From Phorcus lineatus (lineage: Eukaryota > Mollusca > Gastropoda > Trochida > Trochidae), in assembly GCA_921293015.1 (NCBI GenBank), contig OV121087.1, positions 6,150,501-6,214,500 of the forward strand: a DNA stretch of 64,000 nt, written 5' to 3'. Shown here piece by piece: positions 38,801-48,250 of the stretch. Positions within the stretch are counted from its first letter, which is position 1. Every line of letters begins with the position of its first letter. Under the pieces are notes generated by a model. The model was given only the letters and a program-made list of their open reading frames with translations, searched no databases and was not told the DNA's origin. The position numbers and the translations under genes are program-made.

Positions 38801-41490
38801 CCCTCCCGTTTGCACACATCATCAAAAATTCATCGTTTCTACAGTGCAGTAACCAACCCTTCTGTTTTGCAGTGCACCCATCATCCTAAGTAACCTGAAA
38901 ACGGAGCCACCATTCACACGTCTCAAATGGACAAGAGTATCCGAGAGAGGAGCACGCACCTGTTTGTTGATGGCGTGGAAGACGTCAAGAGGACTGCTAA
39001 GGTCCACACCATTGCCCGGGGGCAGCTGCTCCTCATCGTTAGCCTTGTGCTCCTCAAACACCTGCAGCTGTAGGGCTATACCCAGCTCCTCCTCCTTCCT
39101 GCAACAATAGCAAACACATAAGTACTTTCTACATCTATATAGGTCTGGGTAGAATTCAGGCAAGCTGTTATTGAGCACAATCATTTGGAGAATTTACTGA
39201 TTCATTAATCAGAAACTTTCGAGAAGACACCAAGAGTGTCAAGATCACTGCCCGATCTTCTAATTCAGATCTTCTAATTTCCAGGTATTCATTATCATTC
39301 GAAACCAAAACATCATTCCAACCAATGACGTTGTCACCACGTCTCCACACTAAGTCCAATCTTCCTAACATTAGGTCACTTAGGCTTCCTGTTGTTGAAA
39401 CAAGCCCAATGTTTTACTAAACACTCCACACTTATCTCACAAGATTACCAAATCTGAATTTTGTCCTTGTTTTATCCGCTGTCCCTCTGTGAAGTACTGG
39501 AGTGTTAAGACTTTGTTGTGGTGACTGGGTAACGTAGACAGCCCCAGATATACGGTGGCTAATTAGACCTCTGAGTCATTCAGTGTCTCAGAACTGGGCT
39601 TTTTAGACTGCATACCTTCGAGTCAGTAATTATTAAAAATCATAAATAAACCGTTCATGCAGTTTCCACCTCTCAAAATGGAAAGGTAAATGAATGTAAT
39701 GATTGTTGGTTTAATAAGTAAACTTTTTGAAATGCACATGGACTGTATACGAGTTTAAACGGCTTAATGAGTCATGCCCCTCGACACACATTGGCGCTCA
39801 TCAAGCTGTTTCACCTCCAGGTGATTGGAATGATTCATTGCACCCTTTTCGTAATAAAACGTTATTTTCAATGTTTTGGTATTTGAATTACAAAGCTTAA
39901 TATTACATAACTTGTAAATAAGGATTCATGACAATTACCGAGAGGATTTATATCACACAATTGAAATGGTATGCATATGTATCAAACACTGATAATTGGC
40001 GATATCTTTGTGACTGGTTTGACTTGAATGAATTGAGAAGATGAATTATTAGGTAATTCTCCATACATATTTTAGAACACAGGTAAGTAAGTAAGAAATC
40101 ACAAATACACATACATAGCCGGTTTAAATAAAGTTTATTGAAGAATAAAATGCTTTTAATTATTACTTTTTTAAAAAAGCTGAAAAAAACCCCGGAAATT
40201 TTGAGTGTACGTATTTCAGAGAGGAGGGGAGAGGGGTAATTCTGGGCGGAGGGTTGTGGAGGAGAGAGTGCGATGTAGAGATGAAACAGGTTATCAATCG
40301 GTTTAGAACGATATACCAGTTATCTCACAGGTTGACAGTAATAAAGGTCTTACCTTAAAGCGTTTAAGGCTTCCTGCAATTTGAGACCTGCAAAATAAAA
40401 AAAGTAAATCAAAATGTGGCCCGAAATGAGGAAAGCCTGTGGTTATGCATTGACCATGACACAATATGCTTCAAAAGCAGAATACTAAATAAATATATAT
40501 CATAGAAGGTATGGTTAATCATGTTGAAATTGGATGGAAACGTATGGGCACACCCTGTGTATTATATAAGAAGTCTCACTTTGTGCTTCTGAATAAGGAT
40601 AGAAAACATCATTTATTTATCATTGGAATAATACGCCACTTTCAATACATGCGGTGAAAGTATTGATAACAAAATACCAGGTCAATATTGACAGTAATAT
40701 AAAGGCGCAAAGAAATCAGCTGGGTTGAGGTAAAACTGTTTCAGATATAGGATAAGGTTCGCTGATTTCTACACTTTAAGCTCGTTTGAACATACGCCTT
40801 GATTTATGTGCGCATGCGTGATGCCGATGTATTTTATCATAAAATCTTTCTCATCATTTTATGAGCATTCTGATGCGTTTTGAAAAAAAGCCAGAAAAAT
40901 AAAATGTTTCATTTTCTTTTCAATCGATAACACCTTCTTTTAATAATATGACTTGGGTTGCGATGTCATACTTTCCAAGAGTTTATAAATATTATCAATT
41001 CCATCCTGATTTTAATTTTTTTTAACCGGATCAGTTTATCAATAGGCTTAACATTGATAAGGTCAAGAATGAGACGAATATCGATTATCGATCTTTGACA
41101 TGTACATTGATCGAGATTAATGTAACTCTCAACGCAGATATTTTCAGCCTCAAGCGCAAACCCAGTTCTGTCTGGTAAGAGATTTGTTTACAGAAGGAGC
41201 CCAGTCTCACATGTTACTTTACGACGCCGAAGCTGACGCGCTAGAATTAAAGATTTACCTGAGCGGCCAGGTAAAATGTCAACCCCCTCGCACAAAGGTG
41301 AAAGTTGAGGACTGTTCGGTTTGCACAAGAGCTAAGTCATACATGGAAAAGGTTATAAAACATCAGGATAACCTGCCAAGTCTGATACTTATCAAACAGA
41401 TAAACAGCCACACATTGCCAAGTTAAATGACTTGATATACATACGTAAGTTTTGTAAAACATATTTTTGGATTTTATATTGTACTGATTT

Positions 41491-41527
<37 letters not shown>

Positions 41528-44500
41528 CGATTTTAAAATGGACTGTTCATTGTTCAATTTGACTGCTCTGTCCATTGATCAATAAATACTTTTAAACTCT
41601 TTGAACATTCAGACGTTTTTAATGCCTTCCCGTTTGTGCTGTTCAATATCGAATTGATTTATTACTACTATAAGATTGATGTTACAAAATGATATATTTA
41701 CATCAATTGAATTGTTGGTTAAAACAACATTCATGCTTCAAATAATGCATTGATAAACCCTTTCAACTGGTAATCCGTATTTTCTCCCAGTCAGCTATTT
41801 TTAACATTTAAGAATATTCGAAGAAATCTTGAACGGACAAAGTTGCATGTAGCAATGTTGACCAACGTCAAGCCGAGCTCGCTACGCCTAGCCTAAAGGT
41901 CGACCCAGCTTGAATGTTACGCAGTAATTAAAGACAATATTTACCTACGGCTTGCTGGAACTATGTATAAGAGAGGGGACAGGCAACTTAGCTAGTTCAA
42001 GTTGTTAGTAAGTAGTTCTAATAAACCAGCTGGCTAGCTACTTATATCTTGAATTATCCGAATATGGTAAATATGTCTTTCTTTTGCTGTAGATTCGTAA
42101 TAATATTTTCAAATGTACGATGGATAATTACAAACATACTGCATTTGTCAACGTGTAAGTTTAAACTGTAAGGCAACGTCGATGTATTGTAGTTTGAACT
42201 TAAGGATCATGAAAGTGATTTATACATTTATTCACTTGAAAGTAACCGATTTTCCTAGAAATCTTATTACTCGGCAATATATGAACATTTTTATATATTT
42301 GGAGAGCAGTTTTAATGGTTTATTTCTTGTGTCAGCGTTCCGAATCGTCAACTAACTAATGGGGTTTAACCAGTTTTACAAAGAGCTCCGGGCCTCGGCT
42401 GGTCAATGGTCAGCGGTAACCACTCACACCTATATCTGATCCATAGTTAATAACCGATTTAGCAGATCAGGATTGATATATTTCCAACTCATCGAGCAAA
42501 GCGGAAAGGTAGCTTAACAATGTAAATGCCAGCAAACATAACAATGGCCACATATCGACTCTCAGCACGTGAAGAGTTACTTCGTTTCCAGTTTGTTCAC
42601 ACCTAGTACACTGGCAACATATCGTGTCTTCAGCAGGCGAAGATTTAAATTCACTTTCAATATTTTCCAAAACTATTTTTTCAGCAACAGCCAAAAGCAG
42701 AATTTGTTGTCAATGGAAGTAACAGTCGGTACCGGACTGGACATGGGAACCAACCAAACACTGATATTTGCCATCCGTCTTCGAGCCTCTGTGTTTATAA
42801 ATATCACCTTCAGATTGTGCCGGTATTTACTACCTTGTAAACTAAAGGTATTTAAGTAATATTTTCTCCATGCCGAATTGACTATCCCCTTTTCAAACAA
42901 TAACTTTATGCCTACCGCTTGTTAAAACATCATATTGGCCAATGTTTTGTTGAATTGTCCATCAGTGCTTTTCGGACACCCTTACAAATTGTATACGTTT
43001 GTAGATATGTTTTAACTGTCTTATTTTCGTTTTTTTTCTGCTTCACACTCATACCACTCGTTGCATTCATCTTTGAGATTTATTCCATATCTCCTATCCC
43101 AAATGCATATTCTCTTTCAATATTCACGCCCTTTTCCTTCCCCGATGTGTTAATCTCCTGAGTGAGATTCAATTACCATTCCCAGTTCCTATCCCTGCTT
43201 GCACTAGGGTCAAACTTAAGTCGTAAACGTGAAAAGTATGATGACTTCTTGTGCTCTCTAAAATCTATTGCATCTGACTGAATATTTAACAAGTAAAAGA
43301 ATAAAGTTATTTCTATGGCCTAACCCTCCACACCTGGAAGGTCTGTAACTTAAACGGCTCTTTAATTGTACTTTCTTTTTTTCAGAATTAATTTTCCCTT
43401 TGTATCCTAGTCCCTCAATTGTACGACATTCAAAATATTCAGATCCACCTTTCACCACTACGACACCTGAGGTTGACCGTGTCCCGCTACCTGAGCACAC
43501 CTTTGCTGCATACCTGGGTAGACGCGGCCTTGAAGTATTGTGTTAACCTATCCCAGTCGACAGGTAATCACTGTATCCGTGGGCAGTGAAGACGCTCCTC
43601 AGTTTGCTGAGCCGTACATAGGTATATAGGTAATCAACAATACTCTCCAACCTGTATACAGTACATCTATACTTACATATGTCACAGGGTCGTACCTTTT
43701 AACCATCAATGTACATTCAGGCATAGGACACTCTTGAATAGAAAGTACAGAACGTAAACCCGGGGAATACCTCCTTCTCGAACCGTTTATTACCTGTTTT
43801 ACCTTGCCTGCGCTTTGTCACTAGTTATCCTATCTAAAGAGACATATACTTTCTCGCTAACAACTAATGGTAAATGCGTACGGTTCACTTTTCTACCAGA
43901 GTCTTAAGTATCAGTATAAATATGCAAAGAGGCTGTGTGTTCATAATCATAACTATCAACTCAATGACTGTTAGGGTATAAGTTATGCTTACTTAAAACG
44001 AACCTATAATCATATAATTAATTATTTTAATAATTACAGAACAGAAGTCGTTAACATACAAAAATGCTCAAATTTTCAGTAGACGCTGTACAAACGTTGA
44101 TGTGTGCTTAACTGGGAGAGTTAACAATTCACGTTGGAGAATTTTAGACTCGCGATGAGCCTGTCCCATAAAAGTTTTAATTTCAACAAACATGCGAAGA
44201 CTTTAAGAGGTTTTCGTTACGCGTGGCCGGTCTTACACTGTCCGGGACATACCCAGCACATCCAGGGATGAGGACCGGGAGGGTTGAGTGAACACTTACA
44301 AGGATAGACTGTTTCCGATAGCTTCTTATCCGCGGGGTTGCACATACACGAGTGCTTACGGAATACCATCCCTCTGATTGCTGCTAGTTACATTGCTTTC
44401 TACTGCAGTGTGATGGTCGTTATGTGAGGATTTTTTGTTAGGGAAAGTTGCAGGACAAATAAAACATTCTGGTCAATGGGGCGAGGGCTTAGGCAGTATA

Positions 44501-45806
44501 ATAGGAACGTACTTATATTACAAGCAACAGCAGCTGATATATTACTTTCAGTACAAGTAGAGCAAACTGTAATATTAGAAACAGCGTGAACAAACTATTG
44601 TGGACAGTGTAAGTGTATATGAGTTGGTTGATGGTCTGGGAACCTTAAGGGGTCTATAATAAATATTTGAGACCTGGAAACACACTGACACTGTAAAATT
44701 ACGGCCATTGCCATGTCCTACTAAATTTTGGTCTGTTGGTGAGAGGTTATAAGGTTGAGGACTGTCTATGTAGTGTACAAAGTGAATTAATACGCTCTCT
44801 GTTATGTTAATACTTATCCGACTCTTTAAGAATAGGCCATACGTAAGCCTTCACAGAGAGTGTCAGCTACCATAGAGACTAGGGTATGAGACACAGCGTG
44901 TCGGTATATGTGGGTATGATGGTACCATTGCACTGCAGTAAAGATATATTAATTCCCGACACAAAGGAATATAAATGTGAAAACCACAGGGTGAGAATGA
45001 AACTCGGTTTCGAAGGATAGCCTAGTCCATGTTTCGCTAACATATCCATGACAGTAATTCAGCGGCTCGCTAGGTATAAGACCGGGAGATGTGCTAACCC
45101 CCAACTTATTTACCGTCTCTCTGCCGAATGTCTCAAGCCTGTGCTATAGGTACGTGTTGAGAGCGACACGGCGCATACAGAGCACCAGCGTATAATTGGG
45201 GGATCAGAAACACTCCCTTAGTTTATATACAGCCTGCACAAAGTTAACATACACACTCCAAGCTAAGAATACAAATTTATGCATGTTCTTGCGCGAAAGA
45301 AATCGTGTTTACTCATGTTTTCTATATTTACATGATGCATTGTTTAACTAAGAAAAGACGAATATACCCATCAAAGAACAAGGTTATTTTAACCGGTCTT
45401 TTGAAAAATCATATCGCGCCAGTAAGTGTTTCTTTTCAAGTATTCCTAGATGGGTTATAGATTTTATTCGAAGGTTTGCTTATTAGGACGTACTACACAC
45501 AGGCTATAAGCAGGTTTAGAATTAAACAATCACTGATGATAGCAACAGTGAAACTTAAGGGGTAGTTAGGTTGCACGACCGGGAACTCTACCTGAAACTC
45601 TGCTTAACGCATTTAACCTCTGGTTACTTAGAAACCAAAAGCTTACCATAGAACTCATTCCTGATGCGGATTCGATCCTGGACCGACTCGGTGTAGATGA
45701 TGACGCAGTTGATGAACTCGAGGATGATGACCTTGTAGTGGACATTGTCCGTGTGAGTCAGTTCATGCAGAACCAGCGAGAATCGGTACCGGGTCTTTTT
45801 GCTCGC
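22957..45806 (-). CDS. FHDC1: FHDC1/INF2-class inverted formin, 5'-incomplete, 14 exons
   Basis: Formins nucleate and elongate unbranched actin filaments through a dimeric FH2 domain fed by profilin-actin bound to FH1. The joined exons give 1984 residues with consistent phases: C-terminal FH3/armadillo region (about 1-165), Cys cluster (180-184), FH1 poly-proline (about 214-275), FH2 (about 284-650), basic linker, DAD/WH2-like helix (701-715), and a disordered Ser/Pro/Lys-rich tail to the end. FH2 landmarks are MRSLQWHKI at its start, NIFLKQF in the knob region, [18 protein letters not shown] in the core and [15 protein letters not shown] near its end. These match vertebrate FHDC1 better than INF2. 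The FH3 portion ([24 protein letters not shown]) and LLADVRSGF resemble INF2. FH3-DAD contact is known to inhibit related formins, so autoinhibition is inferred. The N-terminal 200 or so residues are missing from view. The tail is long and basic, consistent with FHDC1's microtubule-binding role, though that function is not proven here. Confidence 0.93.
26371..26466 (-). other. Conserved tail motif (LIDFL...YGSLRR)
   Basis: Residues 816-847 of the visible protein: an acidic-hydrophobic segment SLIDFLNDN, a short spacer, then [14 protein letters not shown]. Human FHDC1 has a similarly ordered pair after its FH2 domain. It is the best sequence link between this tail and the FHDC1 tail outside the FH2 domain. 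Function is unknown to me. Confidence 0.5.
26767..26811 (-). other. DAD/WH2-like autoregulatory helix
   Basis: Encodes [15 protein letters not shown]. Diaphanous DAD cores read like MDSLLEALQSG, and INF2 has IDALLADIRKGF in its DAD/WH2 element. The hydrophobic spacing and the acidic residue before LL are kept. The following WH2-type LKKT position is weak (NNKKYS), so inhibitory binding to the FH3 region is more likely retained than actin-monomer binding. Confidence 0.7.
26877..27191 (-). other. Formin intron 13
   Basis: A 315-bp AT-rich intron (GTAAGC...GCAG) with an A9-10 run near 27122-27131. Nothing else noticed. Confidence 0.85.
27192..27285 (-). CDS. FHDC1: Formin visible exon 13: basic post-FH2 helix
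   Basis: The exon is 94 nt with acceptor tctacttcttgcag and donor taatg/gtaagc. It encodes [20 protein letters not shown] and then [11 protein letters not shown], a charged helix usual after FH2 domains. It leaves one base that joins the terminal exon to give Val-Asp-Gly. Confidence 0.93.
27501..27665 (-). CDS. FHDC1: Formin visible exon 12: FH2 C-terminal helices
   Basis: The exon is 165 nt, phase 0 at both ends, acceptor gtatctttccag, donor attgag/gtaagt. It codes [13 protein letters not shown] through [18 protein letters not shown] and [16 protein letters not shown] followed by MDEC is an FHDC1 hallmark. Two decayed copies of its first codons and acceptor lie in the intron upstream. Confidence 0.95.
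27641..27930 (-). repeat. Decayed triplication of an exon's acceptor and first codons
   Basis: The acceptor and first codons of exon 12 (gene strand ctttccaggaagccaatgag) recur twice upstream in intron 11. Copy 2 lies around 27793-27768 (ccttccaggaagtcaacgag) and copy 3 around 27925-27899 (cagaaagtttccgaggag). Start positions differ by 123 and about 132 bp, and flanking intron sequence (gggtacaatgt, gttatgtg) is also repeated between copies 1 and 2. Translated as if spliced, the copies read [18 protein letters not shown] and KVSEEVASL, so the decoys still resemble the exon. Confidence 0.75.
27666..28839 (-). other. Formin intron 11
   Basis: A 1174-bp intron. Its last 260 bp (gene sense) contain the duplicated exon-12 start. 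Nothing else recognised. Confidence 0.85.
28840..28960 (-). CDS. FHDC1: Formin visible exon 11: FH2 helical bundle
   Basis: The exon is 121 nt with acceptor tttaatttttttcag and donor ttgatg/gtaagt. It encodes [20 protein letters not shown] followed by [18 protein letters not shown], the long helices after the core. It ends in phase 0. Confidence 0.93.
28961..30237 (-). other. Formin intron 10
   Basis: A 1277-bp intron with no repeat or nested gene recognised. Confidence 0.85.
30238..30308 (-). CDS. FHDC1: Formin visible exon 10: FH2
   Basis: The exon is 71 nt, separated from the previous one by a 121-bp intron. Acceptor cttctgcaaacag, donor gccaa/gtgagt. It codes [16 protein letters not shown] and TFLKDAA, leaving two bases. 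Confidence 0.93.
30430..30537 (-). CDS. FHDC1: Formin visible exon 9: FH2 core
   Basis: The exon is 108 nt, phase 0 at both ends, acceptor tttttgtttccag, donor gcacag/gtaaat. It encodes [18 protein letters not shown] and then [18 protein letters not shown]. This is almost the FHDC1 sequence [18 protein letters not shown]. The lysine in LLKL sits at the position of the FH2 lysine needed for actin binding (K994 of mDia1, from memory). Confidence 0.96.
30538..31119 (-). other. Formin intron 8
   Basis: A 582-bp intron, GTAAGT...CCAG. Nothing notable seen. Confidence 0.85.
31120..31190 (-). CDS. FHDC1: Formin visible exon 8: FH2
   Basis: The exon is 71 nt with acceptor tattttccag and donor aacgcg/gtaagt. 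It codes [16 protein letters not shown] and then IAGNYLNA, the conserved LxxxGNxLNxG motif of FH2 domains. Confidence 0.95.
31191..32737 (-). other. Formin intron 7
   Basis: A 1547-bp intron. The donor GTACAT is weaker than most in this gene. Nothing else recognised. Confidence 0.85.
32738..32838 (-). CDS. FHDC1: Formin visible exon 7: FH2
   Basis: The exon is 101 nt with acceptor ctaatgttttcag and donor taaag/gtacat. The split codon gives Asn, so the junction reads [17 protein letters not shown], closely paralleling FHDC1 VPNYSLRIEAMVLKKEF. It ends IIAAAK, leaving one base. Confidence 0.95.
32839..34095 (-). other. Formin intron 6
   Basis: A 1257-bp intron. The stretch 33.36-33.70 kb is somewhat richer in G+C. 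No exon fits the reading phases, and the protein is continuous with relatives across this junction. Confidence 0.85.
34096..34181 (-). CDS. FHDC1: Formin visible exon 6: FH2
   Basis: The exon is 86 nt, acceptor cttctcattttcag, donor ccaaa/gtaagt, entering phase 0 and leaving two bases. It encodes [20 protein letters not shown] and MCLLSLP, matching the FHDC1 stretch around VKKLKTFSGD. Confidence 0.94.
34182..34520 (-). other. Formin intron 5
   Basis: A 339-bp intron whose first third (gene sense) is the 11-bp minisatellite listed separately. The remainder is AT-rich. Confidence 0.85.
34413..34511. repeat. 11-bp minisatellite next to a 5' splice site
   Basis: Nine consecutive 11-bp units of consensus acagacaagta, with one to three changes in some units, ending three bases before the plus-strand image of the donor hexamer (34515-34520). 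In the transcript it therefore begins about ten bases after exon 5 and reads as a U/G-rich repeat (tacttgtctgt). Confidence 0.9.
34521..34685 (-). CDS. FHDC1: Formin visible exon 5: FH2 knob
   Basis: The exon is 165 nt, phase 0 at both ends, acceptor gctcgtttcag, donor gatgag/gtacgt. It encodes [19 protein letters not shown] and later [10 protein letters not shown]. The isoleucine in NVNIFL corresponds to the FH2 actin-contact isoleucine (I845 in mouse mDia1 numbering, from memory), so the core is predicted active. An 11-bp minisatellite begins a few bases beyond its donor. Confidence 0.95.
34686..36013 (-). other. Formin intron 4
   Basis: A 1328-bp intron, GTAAGA...TCAG. A more GC-balanced stretch at 35.34-35.62 kb has overlapping plus-strand open frames but no recognisable product. 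Confidence 0.8.
36014..36733 (-). CDS. FHDC1: Formin visible exon 4: FH3 end, FH1 and start of FH2
   Basis: A 720-nt exon (240 residues), acceptor ccttcaatcaacag, donor ggcgag/gtaaga, phase 0 at both ends. It contains the last FH3 helices ([16 protein letters not shown]), a [12 protein letters not shown] cluster, and FH1 with proline runs of 9, 11, 8 and 4 residues separated by Gly, Leu-Ala and Gly-Cys. The FH2 lasso/linker start follows ([19 protein letters not shown]). The FH1 runs are the expected profilin-binding sites. The G/C-rich repeat makes length polymorphism or assembly error likely here. Confidence 0.93.
36734..38959 (-). other. Formin intron 3
   Basis: A 2226-bp intron beginning with GTGCGT. 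Open frames on both strands in 37.0-37.4 and 37.8-38.1 kb lack family resemblance. The INF2-like protein is continuous across the junction (AINKQ to VAATPQ), so no exon is missing. Confidence 0.8.
38960..39098 (-). CDS. FHDC1: Formin visible exon 3: end of FH3 region
   Basis: The exon is 139 nt with acceptor ctattgttgcag and donor aaacag/gtgcgt. It codes [19 protein letters not shown] and then [19 protein letters not shown] and AINKQ. The acidic FEE.K..DEEEL stretch followed by GVD.SS is a signature shared with INF2 FH3. It ends in phase 0. Confidence 0.93.
39099..40353 (-). other. Formin intron 2
   Basis: A 1255-bp intron between the 34-nt exon 2 and exon 3. Nothing further recognised. Confidence 0.85.
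40354..40387 (-). CDS. FHDC1: Formin visible exon 2: 34-nt microexon in FH3
   Basis: A very short exon, acceptor ttttattttgcag, donor taag/gtaaga, coding [11 protein letters not shown] in the frame set by the neighbouring exons. It fills exactly the gap between RNEFYG and KEEELGIAL and matches INF2 residues LQLLDVLARLR, which is why it is accepted despite its size. Skipping it would shift the frame. Confidence 0.88.
40388..45646 (-). other. Formin intron 1 (largest visible)
   Basis: A 5259-bp intron, GTAAGC...TGCAG, that contains a TA microsatellite at 41.5 kb. No nested gene, RNA or complete mobile element was recognised. Open frames in 42.5-43.5 kb are short and unlike any family I know. 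Confidence 0.75.
41494..41525. repeat. (TA)n microsatellite
   Basis: About 16 TA units without interruption inside formin intron 1. Confidence 0.95.
45647..45806 (-). CDS. FHDC1: Formin visible exon 1: FH3/armadillo segment
   Basis: The exon is 160 nt, bounded by acceptor cttctattgcag and donor tatg/gtaagc, entering in phase 0 and leaving one base over. It encodes about 53 residues including [12 protein letters not shown] and [10 protein letters not shown]. This is the segment that in INF2 reads YRFSIVMNEL and QLRNEFIG, part of the armadillo-like autoinhibitory region. It starts mid-domain, so earlier exons must exist. Confidence 0.93.
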
Positions 45807-47849
45807 CTGCAATAGAAGGATCACATGAGGATACATGTTTAAAGGAAATTATAAGAACCACAGTTATGGAGTGGCTGGTAATAAATCTACGATGCTCTTA
45901 TTAAAGGTATAAAGGTAATAAGACGTGATGACAAATTCAGGTTTAATCTCATAGTATGCCTTTTACAGAAATCTAGTTTAAATCATGAACTCGGGATTTT
46001 TTTTTATAAATATATATGAAAGACGATCGATATTTGTCCTTTTGTCAATGCAATGAGGCTATCGTTCGAGGTGTTTGGCCCCCCAAAGGTTTGATGGTTT
46101 GTGTAATGTGCAATTATAAGCAAATCTTATTTTCAAACGTTTGTAGAGTTAAGAATTTGTGACCTTTATCGTGGCGTAAGTTGGAAGAATCTGCTAATGA
46201 CGTTTAAGGTCTAAAATCATTTCGAGGAAACTAACACGAGGAAGGTCGAGGTCATAGTTGATTGACCAATGCAATTCAAAATCCTACATGACAGAAATAA
46301 TTTGCAATAGCTAGTCACGGCACCAACAGGGTATGTCAGAGACGTTTAGGACGGTGAGTAAGACACAAGCAGTAGATGACACAGAGACAAGGCAACATAT
46401 CGCGTGTTGAGAACATAGATTCACTCTGTCCGAGAAATGATGGCAATGATATACCTGTAATTAGCAGGTTAATCAGCATAACGCTGGCTCAAGTCTCGCC
46501 TACTGACCACACTAAATAGTTCCGTCACATCGTGTCAGTCCCGATTCGCCTGTGTTTCTTCCTCAGAATGGAGTTGGTCATGACTATGGATTAGTGTTAA
46601 CGTATTGATTTCCAAATGAGAATTTTGTATTTTGTTAAAAAAATTGCCCCAAGATATACGCATGATATTTTTTGCCCTTTTCCCTAAGTTTTATTCAAAA
46701 CGGGAGAATGCTGGTGGCAAAGATTTACTAAGTTGTCTACTTTTTTAAGAAAATAACCAAAATGAACAAAATGCCAAAAAATATAGGGGGGGGGGGGAAT
46801 GTTATCACAGTTTGTTTCAAAATATAGGAAATTTAACTTAAAGAACTGAATCGAGACATTTATTGCAATGAACATTAAATTGGTCAAGAATGAAAAGGGA
46901 GTGTCCGATATCTGCTGCCAAATCCTCCGCACTGTTACCACCCTTGGACTATTTCGGCGTTCAAATTGCGCCGTTTATTCGTGACAAAGCCAGAATGTTT
47001 GGGCAAAGTTAGCCCTTGTCCAGCGAGCTTTACCCCTATTGTCCTAACGACTGTATAAACTGGGATGTTGGCATTAGTGATCACCGACACACCTTTGCAG
47101 CAGTCGGCAGGTAAATAGAACTCCGCGATTCCATCACGGCTCCTCCAAGGTATAAACAAACGTCGCAATCGTGATGAAATCCGAGATTGTTTCTCCGATT
47201 GTCAACATGATAGGACTACTTAGTATTATCGCGGATATCTACTTCGGCCATTATGGAAAGACTTAGAACACTGGGCGTTGGTCGAATCTGGACTGGGACA
47301 TGATTCGGCAATTTGCTGTGAGTAGATTTTCAGTATGTGTCTCTATGGGAACACAGGAGACATCATAAGGCGTCTCTTAGGCGCGCCTAATTCACTGCTT
47401 TCTTTACCAAATCTTTGGTGAAATTGAATGACCCAAGTAAGACGTGAAATCGGCGTACAATCGCTAAGATAACTATTTGTATGTGACTCACAAGAAAAGT
47501 CAAGGCTTAAAAGATGAATCAAAGGGGGGAAGATAAACCTTTATCCACAATCATCAAAATACCCAAAGCAGGCCACGTCATGTTCTGCAAAAGTTTATGA
47601 CTTGGGAAAGGCCCACCCTATAGGCGGCGACAAGGAAGTTCTATAGGTCCACATGGATACAAAACCCTCGACACACCCCACAGACTGAGCAAGGTATATG
47701 ACAGTTGGGAACCCTAAATACCTTATTGATATTTTGATCACATCCTATAAGGATGTTCGGCAAAGAACGAAAAACGGACCCCTATGACCAAACCCTTGTC
47801 CAGACCCAACAGGGCTGACCATTAACTCCACCGAGTCCGGGCTCACCTA
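45807..47849. other. Upstream intron or 5' flank of the formin
   Basis: No exon coding the missing FH3/DID start was found. A run of ten or so G occurs near 46.79 kb. The stretch 46.92-47.30 kb is more GC-balanced and open on the minus strand for 77 codons, but the peptide resembles no formin segment. Confidence 0.5.
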
Positions 47850-48250
47850 GGACCATGTGGCTTCTCCTTGTTTAGATGTCGTACGTGGTGACCCGGAAAA
47901 CGTCAACACCGGTGACGTCGTTACGACATGTTCCTATGGTTCCCATGGGGCCGACAGTGACAACCGACGGCTCAGTGGTATCTGTAACAGTCTCCCGATG
48001 GTTACACTGTTTGCGCTCTGCAACCGTCTCAGAGAACTAGCCCCCCTCCACCGTGTCCGCATCACGAATGTCAAACGTCGAGAATTCCAGCGTCAAATAT
48101 GACTTGGATTACAATGGGCATTGTATCGACGGTGACGTGACGTCGCTGACAACGTCGACACACACGGACATCGCGGTTACATCATTTATTTGACCTGGGA
48201 CTGACCGCTGCGTCCATCGCACCCTCCCGCCCCATCGACCACTTGGTTGA
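47850..48250. promoter_or_regulatory. CpG-rich block with CRE-like sites
   Basis: CpG-dense for about 400 bp. It has TGACGTC at about 47913-47919 and a tgacgtgacgtcgctgac cluster at about 48133-48150. It lies 2 kb upstream of the first visible formin exon, so it could be an internal promoter or enhancer. Open frames here (82 codons on plus) have no family resemblance. The call rests on composition and motif density only. Confidence 0.25.

Noticed and set aside
46935-47168. 77-codon minus-strand frame in a GC-balanced patch upstream of the formin
   Set aside because: Considered as the missing formin N-terminus; it lacks any INF2/FHDC1 motif and has no suitable splice donor.
47857-48102. 82-codon plus-strand frame in the CpG-rich block
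   Set aside because: No family resemblance and no third-position bias; openness is explained by low AT content.
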